From: Ectocarpus siliculosus
Lineage: Eukaryota; Sar; Phaeophyceae; Ectocarpales; Ectocarpaceae
Length of the DNA: 18,958 bases
Direction of reading: 5' to 3'
Assembly (NCBI GenBank): GCA_000310025.1
Contig: FN649733.1
Coordinates: 1,242,383-1,261,340, forward strand
Made by a program: the position numbers and the translations under genes. The notes beneath the pieces are model-generated. The model saw nothing but the letters and a program-made list of their open reading frames with translations. It had not been told where the DNA came from and searched no databases. This document shows positions 1 through 9,500 of this stretch, in pieces. The stretch's first letter is position 1; each line of letters starts with the position of its first letter.

Positions 1-358
1 CCAATTCACTTCGTGAACTCGGCAACCAGGTTACCGTTTTGTTTTTACCTCTGTTTTTTTATGGCGGTAACCAAAATGGTCGTCGAGTTGATCATGTTGT
101 GCGGGGTGGAGAACCCTCACTCCGCGCAAGGGGGATGATCGCACCACGTTGTGTTAAAATGGTCAAGCTTCCTCGAGGCAGTTACACAGTGCTTTTAACT
201 GTCTCTGGAAGTGAAAACACCAGAAAAAAAATTAAGTCATACGCAGCTGTCATCCGTACGCAAGGAAGTAAGCACAAGATGCCGAACACCCTTAGCAGGA
301 TGCAGCGCACCCTTCATGCGCACGGCGCTTCGCGCTTGGTGATGTGAGAGCCTGGTCC
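1..358. other. Non-coding stretch, probably DOCK intron
   Basis: No convincing exon was found on either strand. Reading on the minus strand, this lies downstream of the donor of the last visible DOCK exon, so it is most likely intron. A pyrimidine-rich stretch ending in CAG on the minus strand (around 217-235) could be an acceptor, but what follows does not resemble the next part of a DOCK protein. The short plus-strand reading frame over 39-347 has no recognisable protein character. Confidence 0.4.
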
Positions 359-443
359 GGTGAGAACCCGGCGTGCTCCGTCCCGGCTTTGTAGGGATGC
401 GAGGTCAATGGTCAAACGACTACGGCATGCACGACTATGAGTA
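359..443 (+). repeat. Left arm of intronic inverted repeat
   Basis: This segment reappears reverse-complemented at 1208-1301. The first 35 bases are identical. Over the rest I see only a few substitutions, one single-base indel, and a 7-9 base difference at the inner end. It lies in the intron after the DOCK exon 486-656 (minus strand). It is followed directly by a C homopolymer of about 15 bases at 443-457. Confidence 0.9.
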
Positions 444-485
444 CCCCCCCCCCCCCCATTTTCATGCAATTATCAACCCCCTCAC

Positions 486-656
486 CAAAACGTTTCCGAG
501 ACCCTGCCGCTTCGGGAGAGGTCCATCTCCGCTCCCTTCTTGCCCAGCCGGGACACGATTCGGTAGAGAGTCAGGGAGCAGAACACCGGCTCCAGCGCTC
601 CGACCTTGAATGTGAGGGCTTGAGCCGCGATTTCCATCCACATGAAGTGCGCCGGC
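486..656 (-). CDS. DOCK exon 5 (pre-C2 motif)
   Basis: The minus-strand acceptor reads ...acaacaag then G CCG GCG CAC. The exon ends ACG TTT TG before a GTGAGG donor. It encodes PAHFMWMEIAAQALTFKVG, then ALEPVFCSLTLY, a short basic linker, and RVSETF. This is the most diagnostic DOCK exon in the window. It enters in phase 2, agreeing with the previous exon's ...GAT AG end. The following exon must supply one base to complete a TGN codon. Confidence 0.82.
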
Positions 657-2401
657 CTTGTTGTCAAGCGAAGCAAGAGGGACACGGGTGCGCGAAGCAT
701 GAAATAATTGGGGGGTGGGACACAGCAACAAGAATAACGTAAAATTCTAGAAGAAATCGAAGTTGTTCCGGCTGGGAACATTCCACAGAACATTTCACCA
801 TCCCGCACGAGGATTGCACACGGTCGGTGCTGCAGTACTTAACATGAACCTCATCGAACAAATCATCTGTGGGTTGCATGCTCTCTACCTGTGTTTTTTT
901 CTCTCTCTCTCTCTCCCTCTCTGTCTTCGTCTTTGTCTCTGTCTGTCTGTCTCTCTTCTCTGCCTGCCTGTCTGTCTGTCTCTCTTCTCTCGCTGTCCGT
1001 CTCTCTCCCTCTTTTCTCTCTCACCTATCCAGCAGCAGAAGCTGCAGCTTCAAGTCCGGTGTCTTTCGGTAGGTGCTGCGGGGCCCCTTGTACTGCGGTC
1101 GGTAATAATGCAGCACCCGGACCTCCTTGCTCCCCGGCTGTCACGAGAGGCCGAGAACGGCAGTCATACGATACCGTAGAGAGGGGTCGCCGAGGGAGGG
1201 TGTGTGTGTACTCATCACTCATAGTCGTGCATGCCGTAGTCGTTAGACCATTGACTTCGCACCCCTTACAAAGCCGGGACGGAGCACGCCGGGTTCTCAC
1301 CTGGGGGGGGGGGTAGGCGATACAAATACTAGGGTTTCCTCCAGCAACGACACGGAGCCTCTACTACTGTCGAGACTGGTCGTCCTTTCGGTTCTGCTGC
1401 CGCTGCTTCCTGCTTGAGCCTTCACCGCAAAAACAACAACAACAACAACAACAACAGCCGCTACACAACAGTGTGAGCGCTTACCTGCTCTTCCGGGTCG
1501 TCCGTGCCCACGGTAAATTTCTCCTTGTCAGGCACCTGGTGATCGTCGGCAGGGTACTGTGGCGGTTCCTCCGATCGATACTTGACACTGGAACGAGCAC
1601 ACACGAAAGGGTAGACGATGACAGTGTGTCGCGTCAATAAGCAGGCGGACCTATGCTTAGGCTGCAGCCTCTGTTTCGTCCATCCGGCAACAAGCTGGAT
1701 AGGTATAAGCTGCAAACTTTCGCCGACCAATAATGGCATCGAACGGCGACATAAGCGTGTGTTGTATCTTGGTCTGTTGCACCAGAACATAACATCGCCC
1801 GCGCACACACAAAGCCGAGCCCCATGTGCCCACAGATTGAAAGACGAAAGGACAAAAAATCGACGCGCGATAAACGTAACACGGGCCCTTGTTTGTAAGC
1901 TTTGGAACAAGTTGTTCGTGGTACATAGTGCATAGGTCGCCGTCTAGGAGGGCATCGAGATAGTCCCGCTGCAGGTGAGGATGAGGATAGAAGTTGACGC
2001 TAAGATGGGATCCAACATATGACAAGATACCGGCCGTTGTGTACCTCTACTAGATTTACGACAAGAGCAGCAGTGCTAGTTTGCCTCGGCTACCATGCGC
2101 CGTCAACGAGTCAAATGACATTCGACTAGGAGAAACATGACATGGAGCATCCCCCCCCCCCCGCGCCCCCGCCACAACTGCCATGCCCGCCCTCCCTCCC
2201 TCTCTCTCACCAAGGAACCGACTTCTGGGACAGCCGCCCGATGGACAGGTTCACCCAATCTCGCGTGAACTCGTCGTACGCCGTGGCGAGAAAAGTCGTC
2301 GCTGACCCCCGCGCCAGGGGGGGCGGCTGGAACGGCCGGCCCCGGGGCGCGATGCTCACTTCGAGGTCGTTCACCGGGAAGATGAAGGTCGGCTCCTTGT
2401 C
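486..2401 (-). CDS. Zizimin-type DOCK family guanine-nucleotide exchange factor, N-terminal part (5 exons)
   Basis: Minus-strand exons in coding order are 2401-2211, 1999-1883, 1587-1485, 1137-1025 and 656-486, about 232 codons in all. Splice phases match at every join (2, 2, 0, 2) and the frame stays open. The first exon has the layout of the zizimin N-terminal domain (DUF3398): a 'FPVNDLEVSIAPRGRPFQ' core, then a 'YDEFTRDWVNL' motif, as in animal DOCK6-11. The last exon carries the signature before the DOCK C2/DHR1 region, 'ALEPVFCSLTLY' then 'RVSETF', matching the family pattern of EP(I/L)F.SLALYD followed by ISENF.FD. DOCK proteins activate Rho-family GTPases (Rac/Cdc42) through a C-terminal DHR2 domain. 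Here the DHR1 remainder and DHR2 would lie left of the window. The start codon and first exon(s) were not found. DOCK membership rests on motif recognition; the subfamily is less certain. Confidence 0.8.
657..1024 (-). repeat. Intron with pyrimidine/purine microsatellite
   Basis: Intron between DOCK exons 4 and 5 (minus strand). About 897-1023 on the plus strand is nearly pure pyrimidine with TC, TG and TCTG repeats. The transcribed RNA therefore starts GUGAGA and is purine-rich (GA repeats) for about 120 nt after the donor. I see no coding content in it. Confidence 0.75.
1025..1137 (-). CDS. DOCK exon 4
   Basis: The acceptor is ...ctcgtgacag then CCG GGG AGC AAG. The exon ends CTG GAT AG before GTGAGA. 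The 37 complete codons include EVRVLHYYRPQYKGPRSTYR and a leucine-rich end (DLKLQLLLLD). It enters in phase 0, matching the ...GAG CAG end of exon 3, and leaves in phase 2, matching exon 5. Third codon positions are strongly G/C, as expected for coding DNA here. Confidence 0.8.
1208..1301 (-). repeat. Right arm of intronic inverted repeat
   Basis: Reverse complement of 359-443, with an extra 7-9 bases near the inner end (an added direct copy of the ctcat motif). It lies in the intron between DOCK exons 3 and 4, so the two arms bracket exons 4 and 5. It is followed by a G homopolymer at about 1303-1313, mirroring the C homopolymer beside the left arm although at the opposite end of the arm. 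Confidence 0.9.
1428..1456 (+). repeat. CAA trinucleotide microsatellite
   Basis: About eight tandem AAC/CAA units followed by cagcc. It sits in the DOCK intron just downstream (on the minus strand) of the exon 3 donor at 1484, so it is transcribed as a GUU repeat. No coding role is visible. Confidence 0.85.
1485..1587 (-). CDS. DOCK exon 3 (polar linker)
   Basis: The acceptor is a pyrimidine-rich stretch ending gctcgttccag, then T GTC AAG TAT. The exon ends CCG GAA GAG CAG before a near-consensus GTAAGC donor. It encodes VKYRSEEPPQYPADDHQVP followed by an acidic stretch (TDDPEEQ), so it is probably a disordered linker. It enters in phase 2 and leaves in phase 0, consistent with both neighbours. 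Both splice sites are strong, so its boundaries are the firmest of the five. Confidence 0.82.
1883..1999 (-). CDS. DOCK exon 2
   Basis: The frame matches exon 1 (phase 2) if the acceptor is catcttag at 2000-2003, giving C GTC AAC TTC TAT. A second AG, ctgcag, lies 33 bases further in (exon start 1966), but using it would put a stop in the frame inherited from exon 1. The exon encodes FYPHPHLQRDYLDALLDGDL then TMYHEQLVPKLTNKG. The donor CC/GTGTTA is weak. I chose it because it gives the phase that exon 3 needs, so the low end is less certain than the high end. Confidence 0.65.
2211..2401 (-). CDS. DOCK exon with DUF3398-like core (first visible exon)
   Basis: The exon starts GAC AAG GAG CCG after the acceptor ...caaccaacag and ends GTT CCT TG before GTGAGA. 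It encodes 63 codons including PTFIFPVNDLEVSIAPRGRP, a proline-rich bridge, FLATAYDEFTRDWVNLSIG and QKSVP. On the minus strand there is almost no AG for about 140 nt upstream of the acceptor, an AG-exclusion zone typical of a used 3' splice site. A CTG repeat (plus-strand CAG, 2438-2458) lies in that zone. It enters in phase 0, so an earlier coding exon is expected. Confidence 0.82.
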
Positions 2402-2930
2402 CTGTTGGTTGTTGCGTTTGTCCGTAGCGACACCCAGGAGCAGCAGCAGCAGCAGCAGTAGAGGTGTGGATAGTTACGCGTGCGGCACAACGAAACGGGA
2501 CGTCGTTTGATGTTACGTGTCCATGTGTTTGCGTACCACCTTTCTGGGTAGTTGGGCTGTGGCCACGGAAGGCGTCCGCGGCAGTTGGACCAGGGTACTA
2601 CGGATGTTGAAAGGTACTGGGCAGAGATCGGATAAGTGAAGACAACAAAAAAAATTAGCCTACTGCGGAACGGGAACTTTAAACGGGACGCCTTTATCCT
2701 CAGGTTATGTACAATTTTTTCAGCGCCAGAATTTGTCCTGTAGAATTGGAGCAGCGGCATTGGGACAGCCAGACAGAGGCGCTCCCAAACTATGGGCGCT
2801 GGTGCTCCTTTTCTACGAGAGCGCTCCAGCCAAGGTTACATGAACCCATTGTGTCCATGGCCCCACATTATTCGCCCGTCATTTCTACACCGGGCGTGGA
2901 AGGAAGCCTAGAGCTAAGTCGTGCCCATAC

Positions 2931-3021
2931 CGGTGTCGCACGACGGCCGAAGCTTTGACATCACGGTCGCGAGCGGGCGTGTCTGCGTGTTCATCTCGAC
3001 GCAGTAGTCGTTGCACGCGTT
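2931..3021 (-). CDS. Possible upstream exon, unassigned
   Basis: On the minus strand, a frame beginning AAC GCG TGC AAC after ...gttggacgaag stays open with almost every third base G or C. It ends GAC ACC G before a GTATGG donor. It reads NACNDYCVEMNTQTRPLATV and then MSKLRPSCDTG. The composition suggests coding, but the phase (1) does not fit the DOCK exon at 2401 (phase 0) directly, and the motif is not diagnostic. Another frame over the same bases is also open. It may be an upstream DOCK exon with different boundaries or a chance frame. Confidence 0.25.
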
Positions 3022-3956
3022 CTTCGTCCAACCGATATCGGGAAGGCAGCCGAGCTACAGACGCGCACGATACAACACCCATCCACCATAGCCCCCCGGT
3101 GTTGTACCGCGGCGCAAAAAGGCTTGCAAAAAAAAAACAAAACTCCTAGTAGCTGGTGTATCTGTGTATCTCCACACCACAAATCCCTAAAGGAAATCGA
3201 GCCGCAGCGTGAACCTGGACACCGAATAGTATCAAAAGGTACACCAGGACAAGACCCCTGGCGCGCAAAGCACCAACACCAACCTTCGGGTAGTACCCCA
3301 TGCTTGAGTTGACAGTCCCTCGCGTTGTCGACGTCGACCTGCCGGGCCTCTCCTGGTCGCCTGCCCCGAAGCCATGCCTGCCACCACCACCCGCGGGCGG
3401 GGGCGGAGGCGGCTATTTGTTGTTGTTGTCGACGTCGTTGCATCAGGTGGAGGGTGTTGTTTCAGTCCGCCCGTGGCAACACAAAGAGCGTGTACAGTAG
3501 GCGGTGTGCGCGACGCAGGGCGGGGGTGGGTGGGGGGGGGTACTCTTATGTTTTGCATGCCTTAGCGGCTTGGCCATTGACCACGCGTCCTCGAGAGGAC
3601 GGAGCACTAGCATTGGACCGATCACCGATGGCCAATCGTTCTTTCCTACTTGGCCAAAGGTGGCTCAATAATGTTTCCCCTAGCCTATCTATCCTATTGA
3701 TTGACACACGGCGGAGAGGAAGAAAAAAACAACGGTGACCTCAGTGTTAGACGAACTAGGTGTGTTGTAGCAGCGCCACCTGCCGCGTACTGAAACAACA
3801 ACGGTCGGAGACGTTCTGAAGTAGAAAACACTTGCACTGCTGTTGCTGCGAAGTACATATGTCAATGCAGTACACAATAGTTGCTGGCGACCGGCCAGAA
3901 AATTGGCATGCCCAAGCGGAACTTTCCCCAGCGGACCATTCAACGGGGTTCCATGC

Positions 3957-3990
3957 GGCAGCAGCAGCAGCAGCAGCTGCAGCTGCAGTG
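3957..3990 (+). repeat. CAG/CTG trinucleotide repeat
   Basis: Tandem GCAGCAGCAG... passing into alternating GCTGCA units that are partly self-complementary. A shorter CAG run lies at about 4030-4040. There is no coding context on either strand that I can support. Confidence 0.8.
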
Positions 3991-5613
3991 CCGCACTCCC
4001 ACGATGGGAGTTACATGTGTCTTTTCTGTGCAGCAGCAGTACAACGCCAAACAAGAACGAAACGTTACCCGCGGGCGACCCTTCCTGTGTACGTATGCCT
4101 TGCTTTTTATGGGGCAAGTAATGAGCGCGAGAGTAAGTCGCTAACGTGATCACGACGAGAACATCAGCGAGCAGCCGGCCGGTGACTCAACCTGAGCATT
4201 TCCTGGGACATTCCACGCCCTGCTGCTGCTGTGGCACACCAGCCATCGGGATAGTACGAGGAAAATAGGAGCAGCATTGGAAACTTCTCCACTACACTGC
4301 TCTAAACTTTTGCTACCTGTGCCCGATGAAGAGAAACAGGAACAAGTACGCACAAAGGGTGGCATAACCTAATGCACCTCGAGCGTTTCTAACGACATGT
4401 GTACGACCGCGCCCCCTAGTTTGGGCATGGAACGCAACAACCAAAACCCGCTCTCTCAGGCAGGCAGGTTCACACAGGAGGTGTTGCTGTGGAACATGCA
4501 TACACGCGCAACACTCAAAGAGGCCGATTCCCTTTTTCCAACTCCAGCTCGAGAGGGGAAACGCAGGATCAGATCGCAAACAGCAACCACGGATAAGGTG
4601 CTGGATGGAACACAGGGAAGCGATGGCGGCTCCTTGCCGATTGACCAACGCCCCATCTCTCTGAGTGCTGGGGGCTCCCGCCCCCGAAAAAGTCGGTTGC
4701 ACACAACACTCGCTTTATGTATCGAGAGAAAGAATTGCCCTCCCGTTCTTCCTCCCAGGTCCACCACGCAGCAACCTCTACCCTATCATAGCAATGTCCA
4801 CCGAGCAGAGCCCGGGGGAGTTGTTTCACAGATCCTTCCGTTGTGTACCCACCCCATCCCTTTGCCTTTAGGGTCGGGGGGGGGGGGGGCACTGAACAAA
4901 TGGAGATTGGAGCAAAAAAAGAGCCAACGCACCTGGTTCGCCATGCCTTGCCAGCCCCAAAGCCCTGTTTGTTGCGCCTGTGCACGCGCTCACCCCGACA
5001 CAATCGACCCCTCAGCCCCAACGGGTCTCTCTGCAGCCTGGTACTCAACAGCTGTCGCGACAACGTCGGTGTCTTTAGTGTTTCTGTGTACCTGTGCACC
5101 GGGCGGCTGCTGTGCGCCGCTCTCAGTGGCTGGGGCGTTAGGGGGGAGGGGGCTCTCTGTGCTGCGGAGCCCCCTTGCAAGCTCGCCAGCTTTGGCGTGT
5201 CATGTGTCATGGTGTATGTTACGACTCACCACGCCGTGCCACCGCCGATAATCGATTGTCGCGCACTCCACCCTCTGCTAGGTCAGAGATGGACGAGCTG
5301 TGAATGGCTACAGCACTCTGGAAGGGTGTTACCCATCCAAGAGTATTTTCTTTGTCGATTGTCGTTACGATGGACAGAGTAAGAAGCCACATCAAAATGC
5401 CCCGAGAGCGGAGTATCTGGAGTACAGGGTCGTCAGTAGTATGGGATGCAATACTTCTTCTAAGATTGCAAGGCCCTCTGTGGAGGTATATTCTCGTGCG
5501 CAAAGCTTTTTTTATTGGGAGAGCTGGCGGCACGTAACCCGACATGCTCCGGCGGCGACACATCAGGGCATTGTCGTATTGGTTTTGTGCACCTCATGAA
5601 AAAATATACAACG

Positions 5614-5830
5614 TCACGTGTCAGACAACAGATAACTGTTGATGTTTGGTTTGGGTCGGATTGTCGGCAACACGAAAACCGCAAGCGAATCAAGTTCGAT
5701 GTCGAGGTCTCGTTTTAAAATACGGTTGATCCCAAGCAGTGCCTGATTCCCTTCATTTACCCAGTAGATGCATGTGCCGTGTCTACACAAATACTTTGTC
5801 CCACCGTCCAAAACAAATTCCAAGCAAGCG
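5614..5830 (-). CDS. Possible coding fragment, unrecognised
   Basis: The C-terminal part of a minus-strand open frame ending at a stop at 5614-5616 looks protein-like: GGTKYLCRHGTCIYWVNEG, then LGINRILKRDLDIELDSL. It has a balanced amino-acid mix, unlike the surrounding frames. Codon use is AT-richer than in the other genes of the window, so it might be a decayed or foreign fragment. The upstream part of the frame (to 6102) looks random. No family is recognised and no clear acceptor is seen. Confidence 0.2.
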
Positions 5831-6587
5831 TAGAATGGGGGCGGGAAAGAGTGGGGGCAAAGAAAAACGCGCAAAGGCCACCGAATCGTCGTGTGTTCCG
5901 ACAGGAATACTCGTCGTACATACGACCGCAAAGCAGAAGCACGGAGATATATCGTAAGTTTGCGAAGAAACGAAACAATGGTGTGGACGCGGATGAGGAC
6001 GAGCAGGGGCGACGCACTTGAATGGTGATGATACACACACGTAGATACCGAAAATGACATCCACCAGATCGTTTCATCTTGTTCGCATAAAGAAGGAAAC
6101 ACAGCCTTGCAAACGGCTTCCTCACCAGACTGATGGACGTGCGTAAGCCTGAACCGCCATAACTAGCGTGTTACACAAGAAAAAAAACGAAGCGAGAAGC
6201 ACGTCAAGCTGAATGCCGACGCAGTAAATTAATATGAACGAACCACGCTTCCAAACAAGCAGGACGCCAATGCCCGACAACTTGACCAATCAGGAAGACT
6301 CGTAAAGTTGCGCAACTTTGTCTTGACTTTACGGTGTACACAGCTATAGCTAAGACAGCGAGACCTAGTTGGTACTCTCCCCTTGTGAGGGTCACAGAAA
6401 AGGTATGCTGGCATCATCCACAATGCAACTCCGAAATTCAAACCCCAACAGTTAACCGACAATCCTTTGCACCCGTTCAGAACGCTACATTGACCAACTT
6501 ACATAGGCAGCGCAAGCACCAACAAGGTAAAAAAGTGGGCACAACGGCAAAACATACAGGTGTGACAAATAGTAGGATCACGCAACT

Positions 6588-9500
6588 TTACAGCACCAGG
6601 CCAGCAGTTTCTTGCTGGCGTCGCAGGCTCTGATAAATCTCCCCCATCCTGTACATGAGCGCCAGCGCCTCCTTGGCGCTCTTGGTGCTAGGCCCGTCAC
6701 CGGCGCGCTCTGCACCCAGTGCCCTCGCCGCGTCGCCCACGTCCGCCACAGCCTGCCTCATGGGGTAGATCTCGCGCGCCAGCCGCGCCGCGGCATCCCC
6801 CTGTTGCCTCACACCGATCTCCCCGCTCCCGCTGCCGCCGCTGTTACCAACGCCTGGTTCTCGCCCCCGACCGTTCTCTGGCGACGAAACCAGCAGCGAC
6901 CCCGCCCGACGCACGAGAGCCTCTCGGACGAGCGGGGCCATCGCCGCGTGCGAGCACGTTACGGCGACTTCCGCAGCCGTGGGCCCCGCCGCTGCTCTCG
7001 CCCGACCGTCACCTTCTCCTCCAGCCGGCGCGCAGTCGGTCGCACGGACAATCGCAACTTGCCCGGCCACGCGGACGGCGACTTCCGCCTGACCGTCGCC
7101 ACCGCCGCCGCCGCCACCTGAAGCTAGGGGTGGCGGCGTCGTCAAAGGCGGTACCAGGAGAGCCAACAGCGCACCGGCGTCACGGTCCGGGCACCTCACG
7201 TGCAACCGGAAGCTGCTCCACGAAGCCGGCACCGCCGGCCGCGCCGCGGTCGAGACCGCCCGCATCCCCCCGCTCGCGTTCCCGGCACCACCGCCGCCGC
7301 TGCCGCCGCCGCTGCCGCCGCCGCCGCCGCCACACCCCCCTTTCCGGCCACCGGCGGCAGAGGGAGACCCGCCGAAGACGTCAGCAATCGCCAAGTCCGG
7401 TCCGCAGAAGCTGGAGCCGCGGCCGCGAGACGCCGCGCGCACGGCGGCGGCGCTTCGCGGGACGGAGGGGAGCCTGACTCCCCAGTCCAACACGTCGAAC
7501 CGCGAGCTCCCGAGCTCCACGCAAACCCCGGCAGCTTCGTCATGCGCGTTTTCTCCCCCAGTACCGCCGCCGGGACTCCCGCCATCCCAATCACCGCCGC
7601 CACCGTTCGCGCCGTACCGGAACTGCAGCCACGAGGTGACGGTTACTGGTCGCGCGGAGGGCAGAGTGAGCGCAGCCGAACAGCTCCAGGGCCACCCCTG
7701 GCACAACGGACCCATCGGCACCATGGAGGACGTGGACCAGGCCCACCCCTCTCCCACGTTCTCGTCACCATAGCCGCCGCCGCCGCCGCCGCCGCTACCG
7801 GTCCCACCGTCCTCCTCCACGATCCTGGTAACGACGAACCATCGGCCGGCGCCGCCGTCTTCCCCCTCGGCGACGGTCTGAAGCTCCCCGCTCGCGCGGC
7901 CTCCCTCTCGAGGCCACAGCCGAACGCACAGCCGCACGCGGAGGGCGTCGGCCTGGACCGCTCCCGGGCCGCCGCCGTACGCGTCACCAAACCCGGCGGC
8001 TTCCTGCTGCGTGTCCGGGGCCATCGAGACGCTGTGCCCCAAAGTTTCCGACGGCGTGTGTGAGGCACCACCGGTCCCGTTCCCGTTGCGCGCGCTTGCG
8101 CTAGCGGCGGCGAGCGGCGGCAGCAAAACGGTCGCTCCCCGAAGGACGCGGATCTCTCGATCTCGCTCCGCCGACACCGCGGAGAGCGCCGCGCACTGCC
8201 TCCCCAGGCTCGACAGCCGCTCCAACTGGCACCGCACACGGCGCTCCACGCCGGCTCCGCCGCCGGCCCTCACGCCCCCCTTCCCCGTGTCCAAGCTCCA
8301 CCCCTCCAGCTCCCCCACGGACTGCGGGGCCATGAACCCCACGAGTCTACCTCCCGCCGAGAACGACAGCACCAGAGTCCGTAGGAAGCCAGCGGTGGTG
8401 TCGGAGGAAGTCGTGCCCGCCCCTTCGGCGGCGGCGGCGAGCACCGGCGCCACGGCCACGCCGACCGTGTCGCAAGGGAGCGGCAGGCGCACCGGGCGAA
8501 GAGGGAGCACCGCGGGGGAAGCGCCGCGCACGCCGACTCTCGTTGGACGGCTTGAGAGCTGATGCGCCAGCGACAGGTTGTCCGCCTCCGCGGGGCCGCC
8601 ACTTGCCATCGGCAAGGCGGTGGCGAACAGGGCGCCGGCGTGACAATGCACCAGAAACCCGGGCGCGGAACAGGCAGACGCGACTGGAAAGGGCAGCCCG
8701 AGACGGCGCCAACACACCGACGGTGGCGGGGCTTGTTCACTTCTTGTCTCCACCAGCTGCGCTGCCGCCGCGGCCGCCCAACCAAAATCTTCCGTCGCGG
8801 TCGTGCTTTCGCCTCCTCCCGTTGCTGTCCCTCCGCCCGCCATCGCCTCGACATCGTCGGGTCGTGGCCGTTTCCGAGAAATCTTGCCGCGGCATGATCC
8901 AGCACTGCCAGCAGCAGTGAGGCTCAACAACGTCCCGTTGGCGCCGACGACCAGCACCCCGATTGCTCGCGACTCGACGTCCAGCTCCGGCAGGGTGGCA
9001 ACGACCGCCGTCTTCTCTCCAGGAAGACAGGCGAGAATGCCGCCGGAAACCCCAGCGAGCGGGGGCACCGGCGACCACCGCACACTTCCCGTCCCATCGC
9101 CCACCAACACCACCGTCGCCGTCTTCGTCCTTGCAGCGGAAAGGTCAGGCGATTGCCCTGTAGGGCGTTGCGTCGGTGACGGAGGAGCAGCCCCCCGGCG
9201 GCGGGAGAGCTCTGCGCCGAACAACAAGCGGAACACCGACAGGGGTAGCGGGAAGCCCTTGCCGTCGCCCAAGGCGGCACTTCCGTCTTCCGCCCAAACC
9301 GTGCAAGATGTCGTCGGCGCAGCGCCGTCGATGCCATCGAGAGCGCCGAGGTGCCGTCCTACCAGCGTCGGGGTCTCGCTCCGAACGTCGTACGAAGCGG
9401 CGCGGTCGATGATGCCGGCGACCGCAGCGGTCGCTCCGTCTCTACAAGCTGCCATGGTCCTCGCGCCGAGATGCGTAAAGACGGCCCACCGTTCTTGCGC

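Larger units (their letters stand above)
2402..6587. other. 4.2 kb without a defensible gene
   Basis: This stretch separates the DOCK exons from the 3' end of the next minus-strand gene. It may contain the missing DOCK 5' exon(s) and promoter. GC content falls toward its right half (about 5,300-6,580). The longest reading frame (284 codons, 4397-5251 plus) spans G runs, is rich in Cys/Pro/Ser, lacks G/C-biased third positions and matches no family I know, so I do not call it. Simple repeats at 3957-3990 and G/C homopolymers at 3529-3540 and 4876-4889 are the only clear structure. Weak exon-like candidates are listed separately. Confidence 0.6.

Noticed and set aside
359-1301. Autonomous DNA transposon bounded by the inverted repeats
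   Set aside because: The interior contains DOCK exons and a microsatellite but no transposase-like coding sequence, so an autonomous element is not supported.
3232-3558. Minus- and plus-strand frames over the GTCGACGTCGAC region
   Set aside because: All frames are open because of GC-rich, repeat-like sequence; a short piece (QVDVDNARDCQLKHGVLPEG) looked exon-like but had no phase-compatible partner.
4397-5251. 284-codon plus-strand open frame
   Set aside because: Rich in Cys, Pro, Ser and Thr with no domain-like blocks, no third-position G/C bias, passes through a G homopolymer, and overlaps equally long frames on the other strand.
5304-5537. Plus-strand 77-codon frame with a hydrophobic C-terminal part
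   Set aside because: Overlapping alternative frames are equally open, no splice sites or family motif are visible, and composition is intron-like.
7200-8063. 287-codon plus-strand frame inside the large minus-strand gene
   Set aside because: Antisense shadow of the G/C-rich 1,253-codon gene; its Pro/Arg/Ala-rich content follows from the CCG triplets of the true gene.
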